Source of the DNA: SIG437 sp045648985 | Lineage (GTDB): Bacteria; Bacillota; Clostridia; UBA1381; UBA9506 | Direction: 5' to 3' | Assembly: GCA_045648985.1 (NCBI GenBank) | Contig: JAZROZ010000015.1 | Coordinates: 1 to 64,000 of the forward strand | Length of the DNA: 64,000 nt | Part shown: positions 44,260-52,994 of the stretch, piece by piece | Numbering within the stretch: position 1 is the first letter of the stretch | Layout: every line of letters starts with the position of its first letter | The notes under the pieces: generated by a model | Databases searched by the model: none | What the model was told of the DNA's origin: nothing | What the model saw: the letters and a program-made list of their open reading frames with translations, nothing else | Position numbers and translations under genes: made by a program

Positions 44260-45594
44260 ATGGAAGATGCTATTGTTCGCGTTATGCCCCATAATAAAGA
44301 AGCAGAGCAGTCGATTATCGGAGCAATGCTCGTAGATAAAGATAGCACAATCCTTATTTTTGAGTCAGTTACTGCAGAGGATTTTTATATAGAGGCTAAC
44401 AAAAATATATTTGAAGCACAACAAAAACTGTTTGACAGTGATGAGCCTATTGATATCATCACAGTTTCAGAAGCTCTAAAGGCAGAAGATAAATTAGAAG
44501 CCGTAGGCGGAGTTGAGTATTTAGCATACTTAGCAACAACACTTCCTACAACGGCTAATTTGAGACAGTATATTGATATTGTAAAGGATAAAACAGTTTT
44601 AAGAAGACTTATAAAATCATCTGCCGAGATTTTAGATATCAGTTATGCTCCAGGTGCAGAAGCAGAAAGTGCTCAGGAAGAAGCAAGCAGAAGAATCTTT
44701 GATTTGCTTGACGATCAGGGACATAAAGGTGTAGTACATATTAAAGATGTTCTCCTAAGAGCACACGACGATTTGGTTAACCTCTATGAAAATAAGGGAG
44801 CAATAACAGGAGTGCCCACAGGTATTGATGAGCTTGATAAAAAGCTTTTTGGTTTGCAGAAGTCAGCACTTGTGTTAATTGCAGCAAGACCGTCTGTCGG
44901 TAAGACAAGCTTTGCTTTAAACATCGCAGCTCATGCGGCAATAAAGGCAAATGTTACAACGGCTATTTTCAGCTTGGAAATGTCATCATCACAGCTTGTT
45001 TCAAGAATTATGAGCTCTCATATGCTAATTGACAGTTCACATCTTCGTTCAGGTGAGCTTACAGACAGTGATTGGGACAAAATTGCTGTGTCATTAAATG
45101 ATTTAGGCAATGCACCGATTTATATAAATGATTCAACGGACGTGGGCTTAAGTGACATACGTGCTAAGTGCAGACGTCTTAAGGTAGAGAAAAACTTAGG
45201 TCTAATCGTGATTGACTATCTGCAGCTTATGCAGGGACCTAAGTCGGAAAGTCGTGAAAAGGAAATAGGTGCAATATCGCGTTCACTTAAAAAGCTTGCA
45301 ATAGAGCTTGATATTCCCATCATCGCCCTTTCGCAGCTTTCTCGTGCTCCTGACCAGAGGGCAGACCACAGGCCAATGCTTTCTGACCTTCGTGAATCAG
45401 GTTCAATAGAGCAGGATGCCGATATTGTTATGTTTTTATATCGTGATGATATTTATAATCCCGATAGTGACCAGAAAAACATCACAGAGTGTATCATTGC
45501 AAAGCACAGAATGGGCGAAACAGGTACAGTAAAAATGGGTTGGAACGGTCAGTTTACAAAGTTTATGAATATTGACACAGTTCATAACGGATAG
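44260..45594 (+). CDS. dnaB: Replicative DNA helicase DnaB
   Basis: 444 residues. The N-terminal domain begins PHNKEAEQSIIGAML, the RecA-like domain has Walker A ARPSVGKTSFALNIA near residue 209, and SLEMSSSQLVSRI and LIVIDYLQLM are further helicase motifs. It unwinds DNA at the replication fork and binds primase (32603). GGGGAGG supports ATG 44260. Confidence 0.97.
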   Translation: MEDAIVRVMPHNKEAEQSIIGAMLVDKDSTILIFESVTAEDFYIEANKNIFEAQQKLFDSDEPIDIITVSEALKAEDKLEAVGGVEYLAYLATTLPTTANLRQYIDIVKDKTVLRRLIKSSAEILDISYAPGAEAESAQEEASRRIFDLLDDQGHKGVVHIKDVLLRAHDDLVNLYENKGAITGVPTGIDELDKKLFGLQKSALVLIAARPSVGKTSFALNIAAHAAIKANVTTAIFSLEMSSSQLVSRIMSSHMLIDSSHLRSGELTDSDWDKIAVSLNDLGNAPIYINDSTDVGLSDIRAKCRRLKVEKNLGLIVIDYLQLMQGPKSESREKEIGAISRSLKKLAIELDIPIIALSQLSRAPDQRADHRPMLSDLRESGSIEQDADIVMFLYRDDIYNPDSDQKNITECIIAKHRMGETGTVKMGWNGQFTKFMNIDTVHNG

Positions 45595-45609
45595 AATAGG
45601 CGGTTTTAA

Positions 45610-47001
45610 ATGTCTTTGATTCTTGATAAAGTATGCAAAACAATTAAGAAGCATCATCTTTTAAAGCACGGTGACAGTGTGCTTTGCGCGTTATCGGGTG
45701 GAGCAGACTCAGTGTGTCTTTTAATAATGCTCTGTTCTTTAAAAGAAAAGTATGATTTAAAAATCTATGCAGCACATCTTAACCATATGTTAAGAGGAGA
45801 AAGTGCTGATAATGATGAAAAATTTGCAAAAGACTTGTGCAGTAAGCTCTGTGTTCCTTTTTTCTCGAAAAAAACTGATGTTTTAAAATATGCCAAAGAA
45901 CATAACCAAACATCAGAAGAAGCGGGAAGAGAACTTCGTTATAAATTTTTTGTAGAGCTTTGCAGTACATATAATATTGAAAAAATCGCAACTGCTCATA
46001 ATTTAAACGATAATACAGAAACGGTCATTATGCGTTTTATACGTGGGACAGGGGTTAGCGGTCTTTCCGGTATTCCGTATAAAAATAACAATATCATAAG
46101 ACCAATTTTGGATTTGCAGAGAAAAGAAATCGAAAGCTTTTTAGAAGATGAAAAGATTGATTTTGTGACTGATAAAACAAATTTTGAGCCTGTGTATTTC
46201 AGGAACAAAATAAGGCTTTCGCTTATTCCTGAAATTGAAGAAAAATATAATCAGAATTTTACAGATAATCTCGCTTTAAATATATTAAGCTATAAAGAAG
46301 CCGCAGATTACTTGAAAATAGCAACAGAAGAAAAAACCAAATCTCTGGTAAGCTTTCATAAAGACTACGCATACGTTGATTTGTCTGATTTCTCAAAGGA
46401 GCATGACTATATAAAATCAAATGTAATTTGCACATTGCTTGACAGACTCGATGGGAAAAAGCAGGCCACATCGCAAAGTGTCAGGGATATTTTGGAGATG
46501 ATAGAAAAAGGAAGCGGCAGGATTGATTTTTCGAAGAACCTTTTTGTGTCTTTGATTTATAATAAACTGTTTTTTGTTACTAAAAACGAAGATAAGCCTT
46601 TTTCATATTGTGCAGATAATCTAACCGCAACATATTTAAAAGAATGTGACAAAACAGTTTCTTTTAAGATTACAGATAAAAAAATTAAGACAAAAAACTG
46701 TATTTTTCTTGACTTTGAAAAAACAGATGGCAGGAAAATCACCGTAAGAAGCAGAAATGATGGTGATACCTTTTCGCCATCAGGATTAAATGGCAAGAAA
46801 AAACTTAAGGATTATTTTATTGATGAGAAAATTCCTGTTTTTTTAAGGAATTCTGTTCCGCTTATAGTTATAGACGATGAAATAGCTTGTGTTGGAACGA
46901 CGCGTGTGTGCGAAAAATTTAAACCAAACAGTAATACAAATAAATTTTTGAGAATAGAAATATCTGACGGGGGGAACACAGATGACACTAAAGAATGCTG
47001 A
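45610..47001 (+). CDS. tilS: tRNA(Ile)-lysidine synthase
   Basis: 463 residues. The PP-loop SGGADS at 29-34 binds ATP, and AHNLNDNTETVIMRFIRGTG is the second family motif. A C-terminal TilS domain follows (GKKKLKDYFIDEKIP). It converts C34 of the AUA-reading tRNA-Ile to lysidine, which is essential. It overlaps hpt by 20 bases, in the common tilS-hpt-ftsH order. Confidence 0.95.
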   Translation: MSLILDKVCKTIKKHHLLKHGDSVLCALSGGADSVCLLIMLCSLKEKYDLKIYAAHLNHMLRGESADNDEKFAKDLCSKLCVPFFSKKTDVLKYAKEHNQTSEEAGRELRYKFFVELCSTYNIEKIATAHNLNDNTETVIMRFIRGTGVSGLSGIPYKNNNIIRPILDLQRKEIESFLEDEKIDFVTDKTNFEPVYFRNKIRLSLIPEIEEKYNQNFTDNLALNILSYKEAADYLKIATEEKTKSLVSFHKDYAYVDLSDFSKEHDYIKSNVICTLLDRLDGKKQATSQSVRDILEMIEKGSGRIDFSKNLFVSLIYNKLFFVTKNEDKPFSYCADNLTATYLKECDKTVSFKITDKKIKTKNCIFLDFEKTDGRKITVRSRNDGDTFSPSGLNGKKKLKDYFIDEKIPVFLRNSVPLIVIDDEIACVGTTRVCEKFKPNSNTNKFLRIEISDGGNTDDTKEC

Positions 47002-47533
47002 AAAGGATATGGAAACGATACTCTTTACGGGTGAGCAAATCGAAAAGAGAATATCAGAAATTGCACAGGAACTAAATGAACACTATAAAGACGAAGAGGT
47101 TTTAGCCGTCGGAATCTTAAAAGGTTGCGTACCTTTTTATTGGGATTTGATAAAACAACTGACATTTCCTGTATCATTTGATTTTATGGTCGTTTCAAGC
47201 TACGGCTCGGGTACTGTAAGCAGTGGTGTTAATATAAAAAAAGATTTAGCTTGTGATATTAAGGATAAAAACGTGTTAATAGTTGAAGATATTTTAGATT
47301 CAGGTCATACTCTATATACCCTAAGAAATATATTAGGAGAGAGAATGCCTAAAGATATAAAAATCTGCACGCTTTTAGAAAAGCCCGAAAGACGTGTCAA
47401 GGACATTAAAGCAGACTTCTTAGGCTTTGCGATAGAAGATAATTTTGTCGTAGGATATGGTCTTGATTATGACGAAAGATATCGTCAGCTTCCATTTATT
47501 GGCATTTTAAAACCGTCAGTTTACAGTAAATAA
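46982..47533 (+). CDS. hpt: Hypoxanthine phosphoribosyltransferase
   Basis: 183 residues. The PRPP-binding loop is VLIVEDILDSGHTL, and VVSSYGSGTVSSG is the flexible loop. It salvages hypoxanthine and guanine. GGGGGG precedes ATG 46982 with normal spacing; ATG 47009 has no comparable site. It lies between tilS and ftsH. Confidence 0.95.
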   Translation: MTLKNAEKDMETILFTGEQIEKRISEIAQELNEHYKDEEVLAVGILKGCVPFYWDLIKQLTFPVSFDFMVVSSYGSGTVSSGVNIKKDLACDIKDKNVLIVEDILDSGHTLYTLRNILGERMPKDIKICTLLEKPERRVKDIKADFLGFAIEDNFVVGYGLDYDERYRQLPFIGILKPSVYSK

Positions 47534-47563
47534 TTAACATAAATTAAACTTTTTCAAATTAAG

Positions 47564-47592
47564 TTGTATTTTAATATTAAATGTGTTAAACT
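47564..47592 (+). promoter_or_regulatory. SigA promoter of ftsH
   Basis: TTGTAT (47564-47569), 17-base spacer, TAAACT (47587-47592). Confidence 0.65.
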
Positions 47593-47629
47593 ATATGCTA
47601 ATTGTTCATATTTTGTCAGGGGTGAATAA

Positions 47630-49525
47630 ATGAAGAAAAAATACTTAGGTGGAATAGGCTTTTATGTTGTGCTATTCTTGATAATCCTTTTGATGTTTGG
47701 ACTTATGAATTATGAGCCGGGCATACAAAGTATAGCATATTCCGATCTTGTAACACAGATTAAAAATGAAAATGTATCAGAGCTTGTAATTAATGAAACA
47801 AGCGCAACTATAACATTAAAAGATCATAAAGAAGAACAACCGGGTTCCAATAAAAGAACTGCAGATATTGCATCTATTGTAATTTTATATGCAGATGCAG
47901 GAGAAGAAATCCGTGAGCAGATTGACGCAGGTACACTTAAAATGACTATGCCTGCACCACAGGCAATGCCATGGTGGCTTTCACTTCTTCCTACGCTTTT
48001 AACTGTTGGGATATTTGTACTTTTCTGGTTTGTTTTCATGCGTCAGACGCAGGGCGGCGGAAAAGTTATGAATTTCGGAAAAAGTAATGCTAAAACTACA
48101 CCTGTAAATGCACCGCAAGTAACATTTAAAGATGTTGCAGGTGCTGATGAAGAAAAGGAAGAGCTCGCAGAAATTGTTGACTTTTTACGTGATTCATCAA
48201 AATATGTTGCACTTGGTGCAAGAATACCAAAGGGTGTACTTTTGGTTGGCCCTCCGGGTACAGGTAAAACACTTTTAGCAAAAGCTGTTGCAGGAGAGGC
48301 AAAAGCACCATTTTTCAGCATAAGCGGTTCAGACTTCGTTGAAATGTTTGTTGGTGTCGGTGCATCACGTGTAAGAGATTTGTTTGATCAGGCAAAAAAG
48401 AATGCTCCAAGCATAATTTTCATAGATGAAATTGATGCTGTCGGTCGTCACAGAGGAGCAGGACTCGGCGGCGGACACGATGAACGTGAACAGACACTTA
48501 ATCAGCTCTTGGTTGAAATGGATGGTTTTGGTGTAAATGAAGGAATTATAATCATAGCGGCAACTAACAGACCTGACATTTTAGACCCTGCACTTTTAAG
48601 ACCGGGCAGATTTGACAGGCAAGTAGTTGTTGACTATCCTGATGCTAAGGGAAGAGAAGAAATTTTAAAAGTTCATTCAAGAGGTAAGCCGCTTGAAGAT
48701 AATGTTGACTTAAAGACTTTAGCAAAAGAAACATCAGGCTTTACAGGTGCAGACTTAGAGAACTTAATGAACGAAGCTGCAATACTTTCTGCTAAGCTTA
48801 AAAAGACTAAGATTGGTATGGATGAAATTGAAGATTCAATCATAAAGGTTATGGCAGGCCCTGAAAAGAAATCAAGAGTGATTTCCAATAAGAAAAAGAA
48901 ACTCGTTGCATATCACGAAGCAGGTCATGCACTTCTTCATAAGATGCTTCCAAACTGTGATCCTGTGCACGAAGTCTCAATCATTCCGCGTGGTCGTGCA
49001 GGTGGATATACATTATCGCTTCCTGACGAAGACAATGACTATATCTCTAAAGCATATATGCTTGACCAGATTGTAAGCCTTTTGGGCGGCAGAATGGCAG
49101 AAAAGCTTGTCTTAGACGATATAAGTACGGGTGCATCAAATGATATCCAGAGAGTGACTAAGCTTGCTCGTGATATGGTTATGAAATATGGTATGAGTGA
49201 TAATTTAGGTCCAATGACCTTTGGCTCAGACAATGATGAAGTATTCTTAGGTATGAGCTATAATACATCACGTGACTATAGTGAGCAGTTAGCATCTGAG
49301 ATTGACAAGGAAGTTATGCAGATTGTAAATGATGCATATGCAAAATGTGAAAAAATGCTCACAGACAATATGGATAAACTTCATGCAGTAGCTGAAGCTC
49401 TTTTAGAAAGAGAGAAGCTTTCAGGCGAAGAATTTGAGCTTGTTTTTGAGGGAAAAGAGCTTTCACAAAAAGTAGCAGAAGAAGAAAATACTGTAGGTGA
49501 AGCAGAAACAAAAACAGAAGACTAA
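47630..49525 (+). CDS. ftsH: ATP-dependent membrane zinc protease FtsH
   Basis: 631 residues. There are two N-terminal membrane helices (about 6-24 and 111-135) with a short external loop. The AAA domain has Walker A GPPGTGKTLL near residue 207 and the second-region motif ATNRPDILDPALLRPGRFD. The zinc site is HEAGH near residue 429. It degrades membrane and regulatory proteins. The Glu-rich tail (EEENTVGEAETKTED) is non-essential-looking. It has a promoter of its own and a strong terminator. Confidence 0.97.
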   Translation: MKKKYLGGIGFYVVLFLIILLMFGLMNYEPGIQSIAYSDLVTQIKNENVSELVINETSATITLKDHKEEQPGSNKRTADIASIVILYADAGEEIREQIDAGTLKMTMPAPQAMPWWLSLLPTLLTVGIFVLFWFVFMRQTQGGGKVMNFGKSNAKTTPVNAPQVTFKDVAGADEEKEELAEIVDFLRDSSKYVALGARIPKGVLLVGPPGTGKTLLAKAVAGEAKAPFFSISGSDFVEMFVGVGASRVRDLFDQAKKNAPSIIFIDEIDAVGRHRGAGLGGGHDEREQTLNQLLVEMDGFGVNEGIIIIAATNRPDILDPALLRPGRFDRQVVVDYPDAKGREEILKVHSRGKPLEDNVDLKTLAKETSGFTGADLENLMNEAAILSAKLKKTKIGMDEIEDSIIKVMAGPEKKSRVISNKKKKLVAYHEAGHALLHKMLPNCDPVHEVSIIPRGRAGGYTLSLPDEDNDYISKAYMLDQIVSLLGGRMAEKLVLDDISTGASNDIQRVTKLARDMVMKYGMSDNLGPMTFGSDNDEVFLGMSYNTSRDYSEQLASEIDKEVMQIVNDAYAKCEKMLTDNMDKLHAVAEALLEREKLSGEEFELVFEGKELSQKVAEEENTVGEAETKTED

Positions 49526-49533
49526 AAATGATT

Positions 49534-49567
49534 AGCAGTCCCAAGCTTTAGTTTGGGACTGCTGTTT
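49534..49567 (+). terminator. Rho-independent terminator after ftsH
   Basis: AGCAGTCCCAA and TTGGGACTGCT form a stem with a CTTTAG-type loop, then T. Bases 49568-49681 hold no recognisable feature. Confidence 0.92.
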
Positions 49568-49681
49568 TCAATATAGATGGAATATAAAAATATGAAACTA
49601 CTTTTAAGGCATTTAAAGAATGCAAAAAATACTGAATAGATATCTTTTTAGGTTAACTTGGACTTGTAGGGCTGACCCGTA

Positions 49682-49710
49682 TTGACATTAAATATAAAAA
49701 TTGATATACT
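49682..49710 (+). promoter_or_regulatory. SigA promoter of the DUF4432 gene
   Basis: TTGACA (49682-49687), 17-base spacer, TATACT (49705-49710). Confidence 0.82.
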
Positions 49711-49744
49711 GATTGTATAGTAAATGATATAAAAGGTGATGAAT

Positions 49745-50839
49745 ATGCAAACTAAATTTTACTTATCAAAGGAAATGTTTACAGATAGAGAAAAACTTAT
49801 ATTAGAATATGGTAATATGAAAGCATATGCTTTCTTATTCTCAACAGGTATTTGTGGTATCAAAGTAGAAAACGAAAATGGATATATTGTCATTCTTCCA
49901 TATCAGGGACAACAGGTGTGGAGAGCTGTATTTAAAGGTCATGACCTAGTTATGCGTACGTCTTTTGACGAGCCGAGATTCCCCGAAACATATCTTTCTA
50001 CATACGGAGGCTTTTTACTTCATTGTGGTATAGAGGCTATGGGTTCACCATCTAAAGAAGATACTCATCCTCAGCATGGTGAAATTCCAAACGTGGAATA
50101 CAATAAAGCATTTTTAATCTGTGGTGAAGACGAAAGCGGTAAATATATCTCGGTAGCAGGGGAGTATAACAAAAAAAGAGCTTTTGTTCAGGATTACGTG
50201 TTTGCCCCCGAATGCAGACTTTATGAAAAGGAAACGCTTATCCACGAGTTTATTACTATTACAAATAATCGCTTCAGCCCTATGGAATATATGTATTTAT
50301 GCCATATCAACTTCAGACCTGTTGACGGAAGTGAGCTTATTTATTCTGCTGAATATAACAAAGAAAATATCAAAGTTCACAAGATTGTACCTGATTCGCT
50401 TTCTAAAGAGCATCAAAAGAAGCTTAAAGGATTTATGGATGCAATTGAAGAAGATTTTACAATTCATAACAAGGTTGATTTTAAATCACAATGTTACCTG
50501 CCCGAAATTTGCTTTACTGTAAACTATAAAGGTGATAATGAAGGCTATGCACATACAATGCAGTATATGCCTGACGGATATGCACATTACGTAGCACATC
50601 CTGTAAAAGTATTACCTATGGGGATACGCTGGGTGTCAATTGGTCCTGATGAAGAATCTATGGGTATGGTGCTTCCTGCAACTTCGGAGCATTTTGGGTA
50701 TACTTATGCTAAAAAGAACGGGCAGGTTAAAATACTTGAAGGTAAATCATCATTATCATTTAAGATAACAACAGGCTTGCTTGAGCCTGAAGAAGCAAAG
50801 GAAATGAGCAAAAAGATTAATGATATGATGGGTAGATAA
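49745..50839 (+). CDS. DUF4432 family, aldose 1-epimerase-like protein
   Basis: About 364 residues of mainly beta structure. Segments such as GYIVILPYQGQQVWRAVFKG, the GGFLLHCGIEAMG motif, and the late HPVKVLPMGIRWVSIG are consistent with the galactose-mutarotase-like fold of DUF4432. It may convert sugar anomers or act on imported sugars; no substrate is known. AAGG gives ATG 49745. Monocistronic, no signal peptide. Confidence 0.75.
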   Translation: MQTKFYLSKEMFTDREKLILEYGNMKAYAFLFSTGICGIKVENENGYIVILPYQGQQVWRAVFKGHDLVMRTSFDEPRFPETYLSTYGGFLLHCGIEAMGSPSKEDTHPQHGEIPNVEYNKAFLICGEDESGKYISVAGEYNKKRAFVQDYVFAPECRLYEKETLIHEFITITNNRFSPMEYMYLCHINFRPVDGSELIYSAEYNKENIKVHKIVPDSLSKEHQKKLKGFMDAIEEDFTIHNKVDFKSQCYLPEICFTVNYKGDNEGYAHTMQYMPDGYAHYVAHPVKVLPMGIRWVSIGPDEESMGMVLPATSEHFGYTYAKKNGQVKILEGKSSLSFKITTGLLEPEEAKEMSKKINDMMGR

Positions 50840-50866
50840 AAAAATGAAAAAACTTTAAAAAAGTAC

Positions 50867-50895
50867 TTGACAAATAATAATATTTGTAGTAAAAT
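50867..50895 (+). promoter_or_regulatory. SigA promoter of rplJL
   Basis: TTGACA (50867-50872), 17-base spacer ending TGTAG, TAAAAT (50890-50895). Confidence 0.85.
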
Positions 50896-50914
50896 GTATT
50901 AGAATTAAATAGTA

Positions 50915-51040
50915 TTCCGCAGACAGTTGGTGTTTTTTAGACTTAAAGCGCAAGCGCCCACCGAGGAAAAAGTTTTAAAGTTGTATAAATTTTTGTTTAT
51001 ATAAAAGCTTTTCTTCGTATGCGGAGAAAAGCTTTTTTGT
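50915..51040 (+). promoter_or_regulatory. Ribosomal protein L10 leader with attenuator
   Basis: The 5' leader has CCGCAGACAGTTGGTG facing GCCCACCGAGG, the conserved L10-binding stem of Firmicute rplJL leaders. A terminator hairpin follows (AAAAGCTTTTCTTCG..CGGAGAAAAGCTTTT with a T run, about 51009-51038). L10(L12)4 complex binding to the leader should favour the terminator and reduce rplJL expression. Confidence 0.9.
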
Positions 51041-51059
51041 ATAGCGAGGTGAAAAATAA

Positions 51060-51599
51060 ATGCCAAGTGAAAAAATTCTTGACCAAAAGAAACAGCAGGT
51101 AGCTGATCTTGTTGAAAAATTGCAGACTGCAGTTGCAGGTGTTTTAGTTGACTATCGCGGTCTTACTGTTGAAGAAGATACACAACTTAGAAGACAGTTA
51201 AGAGAAGCAGGCGTTGAATATGCCGTAGTTAAGAACACTTTAACAAGATTTGCATCAAACGAGGTTGGTTATACTGATTTTGATCCGATTCTTCACGGAC
51301 CGACAGCTTTGGCACTCAGCTTCAGTGACGTAGTTGCTCCGGCAAAGGTTTTAGTAGAATATGCTAAAAAGAACGATAAGCTTGAGATTAAAGCAGGTTT
51401 CGTAGAAGGTAAAGTCGTTTCAACAGACGAGATTAAAGCTTTAGCCGAACTTCCATCAAAAGAAGTATTGGTTGCAAAGTTACTCGGTTCTATGTCTTCA
51501 CCACTCCAGGGCTTCGTAAACGTTTTAAATGGAAACGTTTCAGGTTTAGCGCGTGTGCTTAATGCATATGCAGAAAAGAAAGCTGCTGCAGGTGAGTAA
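51060..51599 (+). CDS. rplJ: Ribosomal protein uL10
   Basis: 179 residues. The N-terminal EKILDQKKQQVADLVEKL, GVLVDYRGLTVEEDTQLRRQ and VVKNTLTRFA segments are typical of L10. The C-terminal helix anchors L7/L12 dimers on the ribosome stalk. GAGGTG supports ATG 51060. It is preceded by its own L10 leader. rplK, rplA and rpoBC, its usual neighbours, are absent here. Confidence 0.97.
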   Translation: MPSEKILDQKKQQVADLVEKLQTAVAGVLVDYRGLTVEEDTQLRRQLREAGVEYAVVKNTLTRFASNEVGYTDFDPILHGPTALALSFSDVVAPAKVLVEYAKKNDKLEIKAGFVEGKVVSTDEIKALAELPSKEVLVAKLLGSMSSPLQGFVNVLNGNVSGLARVLNAYAEKKAAAGE

Positions 51600-51690
51600 A
51601 AAAACAGCATGAATGCGTACACATGCTTAAAAAGTGCGCAAATACAAATTAAAAAATAAAAATAATTTAAAATTATTGGAGGAATTTAAA

Positions 51691-52077
51691 ATGACAGAGA
51701 ATGCACAGAAAATATTAGATTTAGTAAAAGAATTAACAGTATTAGAACTTTCAGAGCTCGTTAAAGCTATGGAAGAAGAATTCGGCGTATCAGCTGCTGC
51801 TCCAGTTGCTGTAGCTGCTGTAGGCGCTGCTCCGGCTGCTGCTGGTGCTGCTGCTGCAGAAGAAAAGACAGAATTCGACGTTGAGCTCACAGATGCTGGC
51901 GCTGAAAAGATTAAGGTTATCAAAGTTGTAAGAGAAATCACAGGTCTTGGCCTCAAAGAAGCAAAAGACGCTGTTGACGGTGCTCCGAAAGTATTAAAAG
52001 AAGGCGCTTCTAAAGAAGATGCTGAAGCTATCAAAGCTAAGTTAGAAGAAGTAGGCGCTAAGGTTACATTAAAATAA
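51691..52077 (+). CDS. rplL: Ribosomal protein bL12 (L7/L12)
   Basis: About 128 residues. The N-terminal dimerisation domain (QKILDLVKELTVLELSELVK) is followed by an Ala-rich hinge (about 38-56) and the C-terminal domain with KIKVIKVVREITGLGLKEAK. GGAGG supports ATG 51691, and the upstream part of the longer frame is not coding. It forms the flexible ribosome stalk that recruits translation factors. Confidence 0.98.
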   Translation: MTENAQKILDLVKELTVLELSELVKAMEEEFGVSAAAPVAVAAVGAAPAAAGAAAAEEKTEFDVELTDAGAEKIKVIKVVREITGLGLKEAKDAVDGAPKVLKEGASKEDAEAIKAKLEEVGAKVTLK

Positions 52078-52110
52078 TTTCACCTTTAAAAAGCTTTACA
52101 AAAAACATAG

Positions 52111-52145
52111 AGCGGGATTTCCAATTTTGGAAATCCCGCTTTTTA
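52111..52145. terminator. Terminator between rplL and rsmG
   Basis: AGCGGGATTTCC and GGAAATCCCGCT form a strong stem with an AATTTT loop and a T run. It may serve both converging genes. Confidence 0.93.
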
Positions 52146-52155
52146 CTTGTAAATT

Positions 52156-52857
52156 TTATAATGGTGATTTTGAAATCTTGGCAGAAATTCTCGGGTATGC
52201 CTTTGGAGTATGTCCTTTTTTCAGAATTTTGACGATAACGTGTTTAATATCGGAATCAGGAATATTATATGTGTAAATATCATTTATATCGGCATTTAGT
52301 TTTGATACAGCGCTCTTAGCTATCTCCAATTCATCAGCGATATTTTCACTTTTGTATGATAAAAACATTCCGCCCGGTTTTACATATGGAAGACAATATT
52401 CGCTCAAAATATTTAGCGATGCAACAGCACGCGCTGTTACAATATCAAACGAATCTCTTAATTTACTTCTTCCGCCTTCTTCGGCACGCAGATGCACCGT
52501 GCTGACGTTTTCAAGTCCTAATTCATTAATAACCGTATCTAAAAACTTAACGCGTTTGTTAAGTGAATCTACAAGCAAAACAGAAATATCATCTCTCATA
52601 ATTGCAATGGGAAGCCCTGGAAAACCTGCACCGGTACCTATGTCACAGAGTGAAGCACCATTTTTTATAAAAGATAAAGATGCGAGACTGTCACAAAAGT
52701 GCTTTTTGATGATTTCCTCAGGCTCAGTAATTGCAGTCAGGTTGATTTTTGTGTTCCAGTCAATTAACAACTCCTGATATTTTAAAAACATATTGAGCTT
52801 TTCAGCCGATATGTCAATATTCATTTCGTTTAAACATTTTTTTAAATAATCTTTCAT
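52156..52857 (-). CDS. rsmG: 16S rRNA m7G527 methyltransferase RsmG
   Basis: 233 residues. The SAM-binding motif is LCDIGTGAGFPGLPIAIM, with NLTAITEPEEIIKKHFCDSL upstream and VTARAVASLNILSEYCLPYV downstream, as in RsmG/GidB. It methylates G527 of 16S rRNA with SAM as donor. The C-terminal segment (KAYPRISAKISKSPL) fits the family end. It diverges from addA. Confidence 0.96.
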   Translation of the reverse strand: MKDYLKKCLNEMNIDISAEKLNMFLKYQELLIDWNTKINLTAITEPEEIIKKHFCDSLASLSFIKNGASLCDIGTGAGFPGLPIAIMRDDISVLLVDSLNKRVKFLDTVINELGLENVSTVHLRAEEGGRSKLRDSFDIVTARAVASLNILSEYCLPYVKPGGMFLSYKSENIADELEIAKSAVSKLNADINDIYTYNIPDSDIKHVIVKILKKGHTPKAYPRISAKISKSPL

Positions 52858-52944
52858 TTTTTACTCCTGAAATCTAAGTCATAGTGATATTATAACAAAT
52901 AAGGTAATATTTTTCAATAAACAAACAAAAAATGTTTAATTTAG

Positions 52945-52953
52945 TAGAATTTT
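52945..52953 (+). promoter_or_regulatory. Extended -10 promoter element of addA
   Basis: TGTTATACT has a TGn extension on a TATACT -10 box (52948-52953). No good -35 lies 17 bases upstream. Confidence 0.5.
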
Positions 52954-52994
52954 ATGTTATACTATTAGTAGTATCTTAAAAAGAGGTGAGTGAA

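Noticed and set aside
49568..49681. T-box or other riboswitch after ftsH
   Set aside because: No specifier loop, antiterminator or other conserved core could be found.
51627..52034. Minus-strand Ala/Ser-rich frame opposite rplL
   Set aside because: Its composition is a mirror of the rplL Ala-rich hinge; no ribosome site or domain exists.
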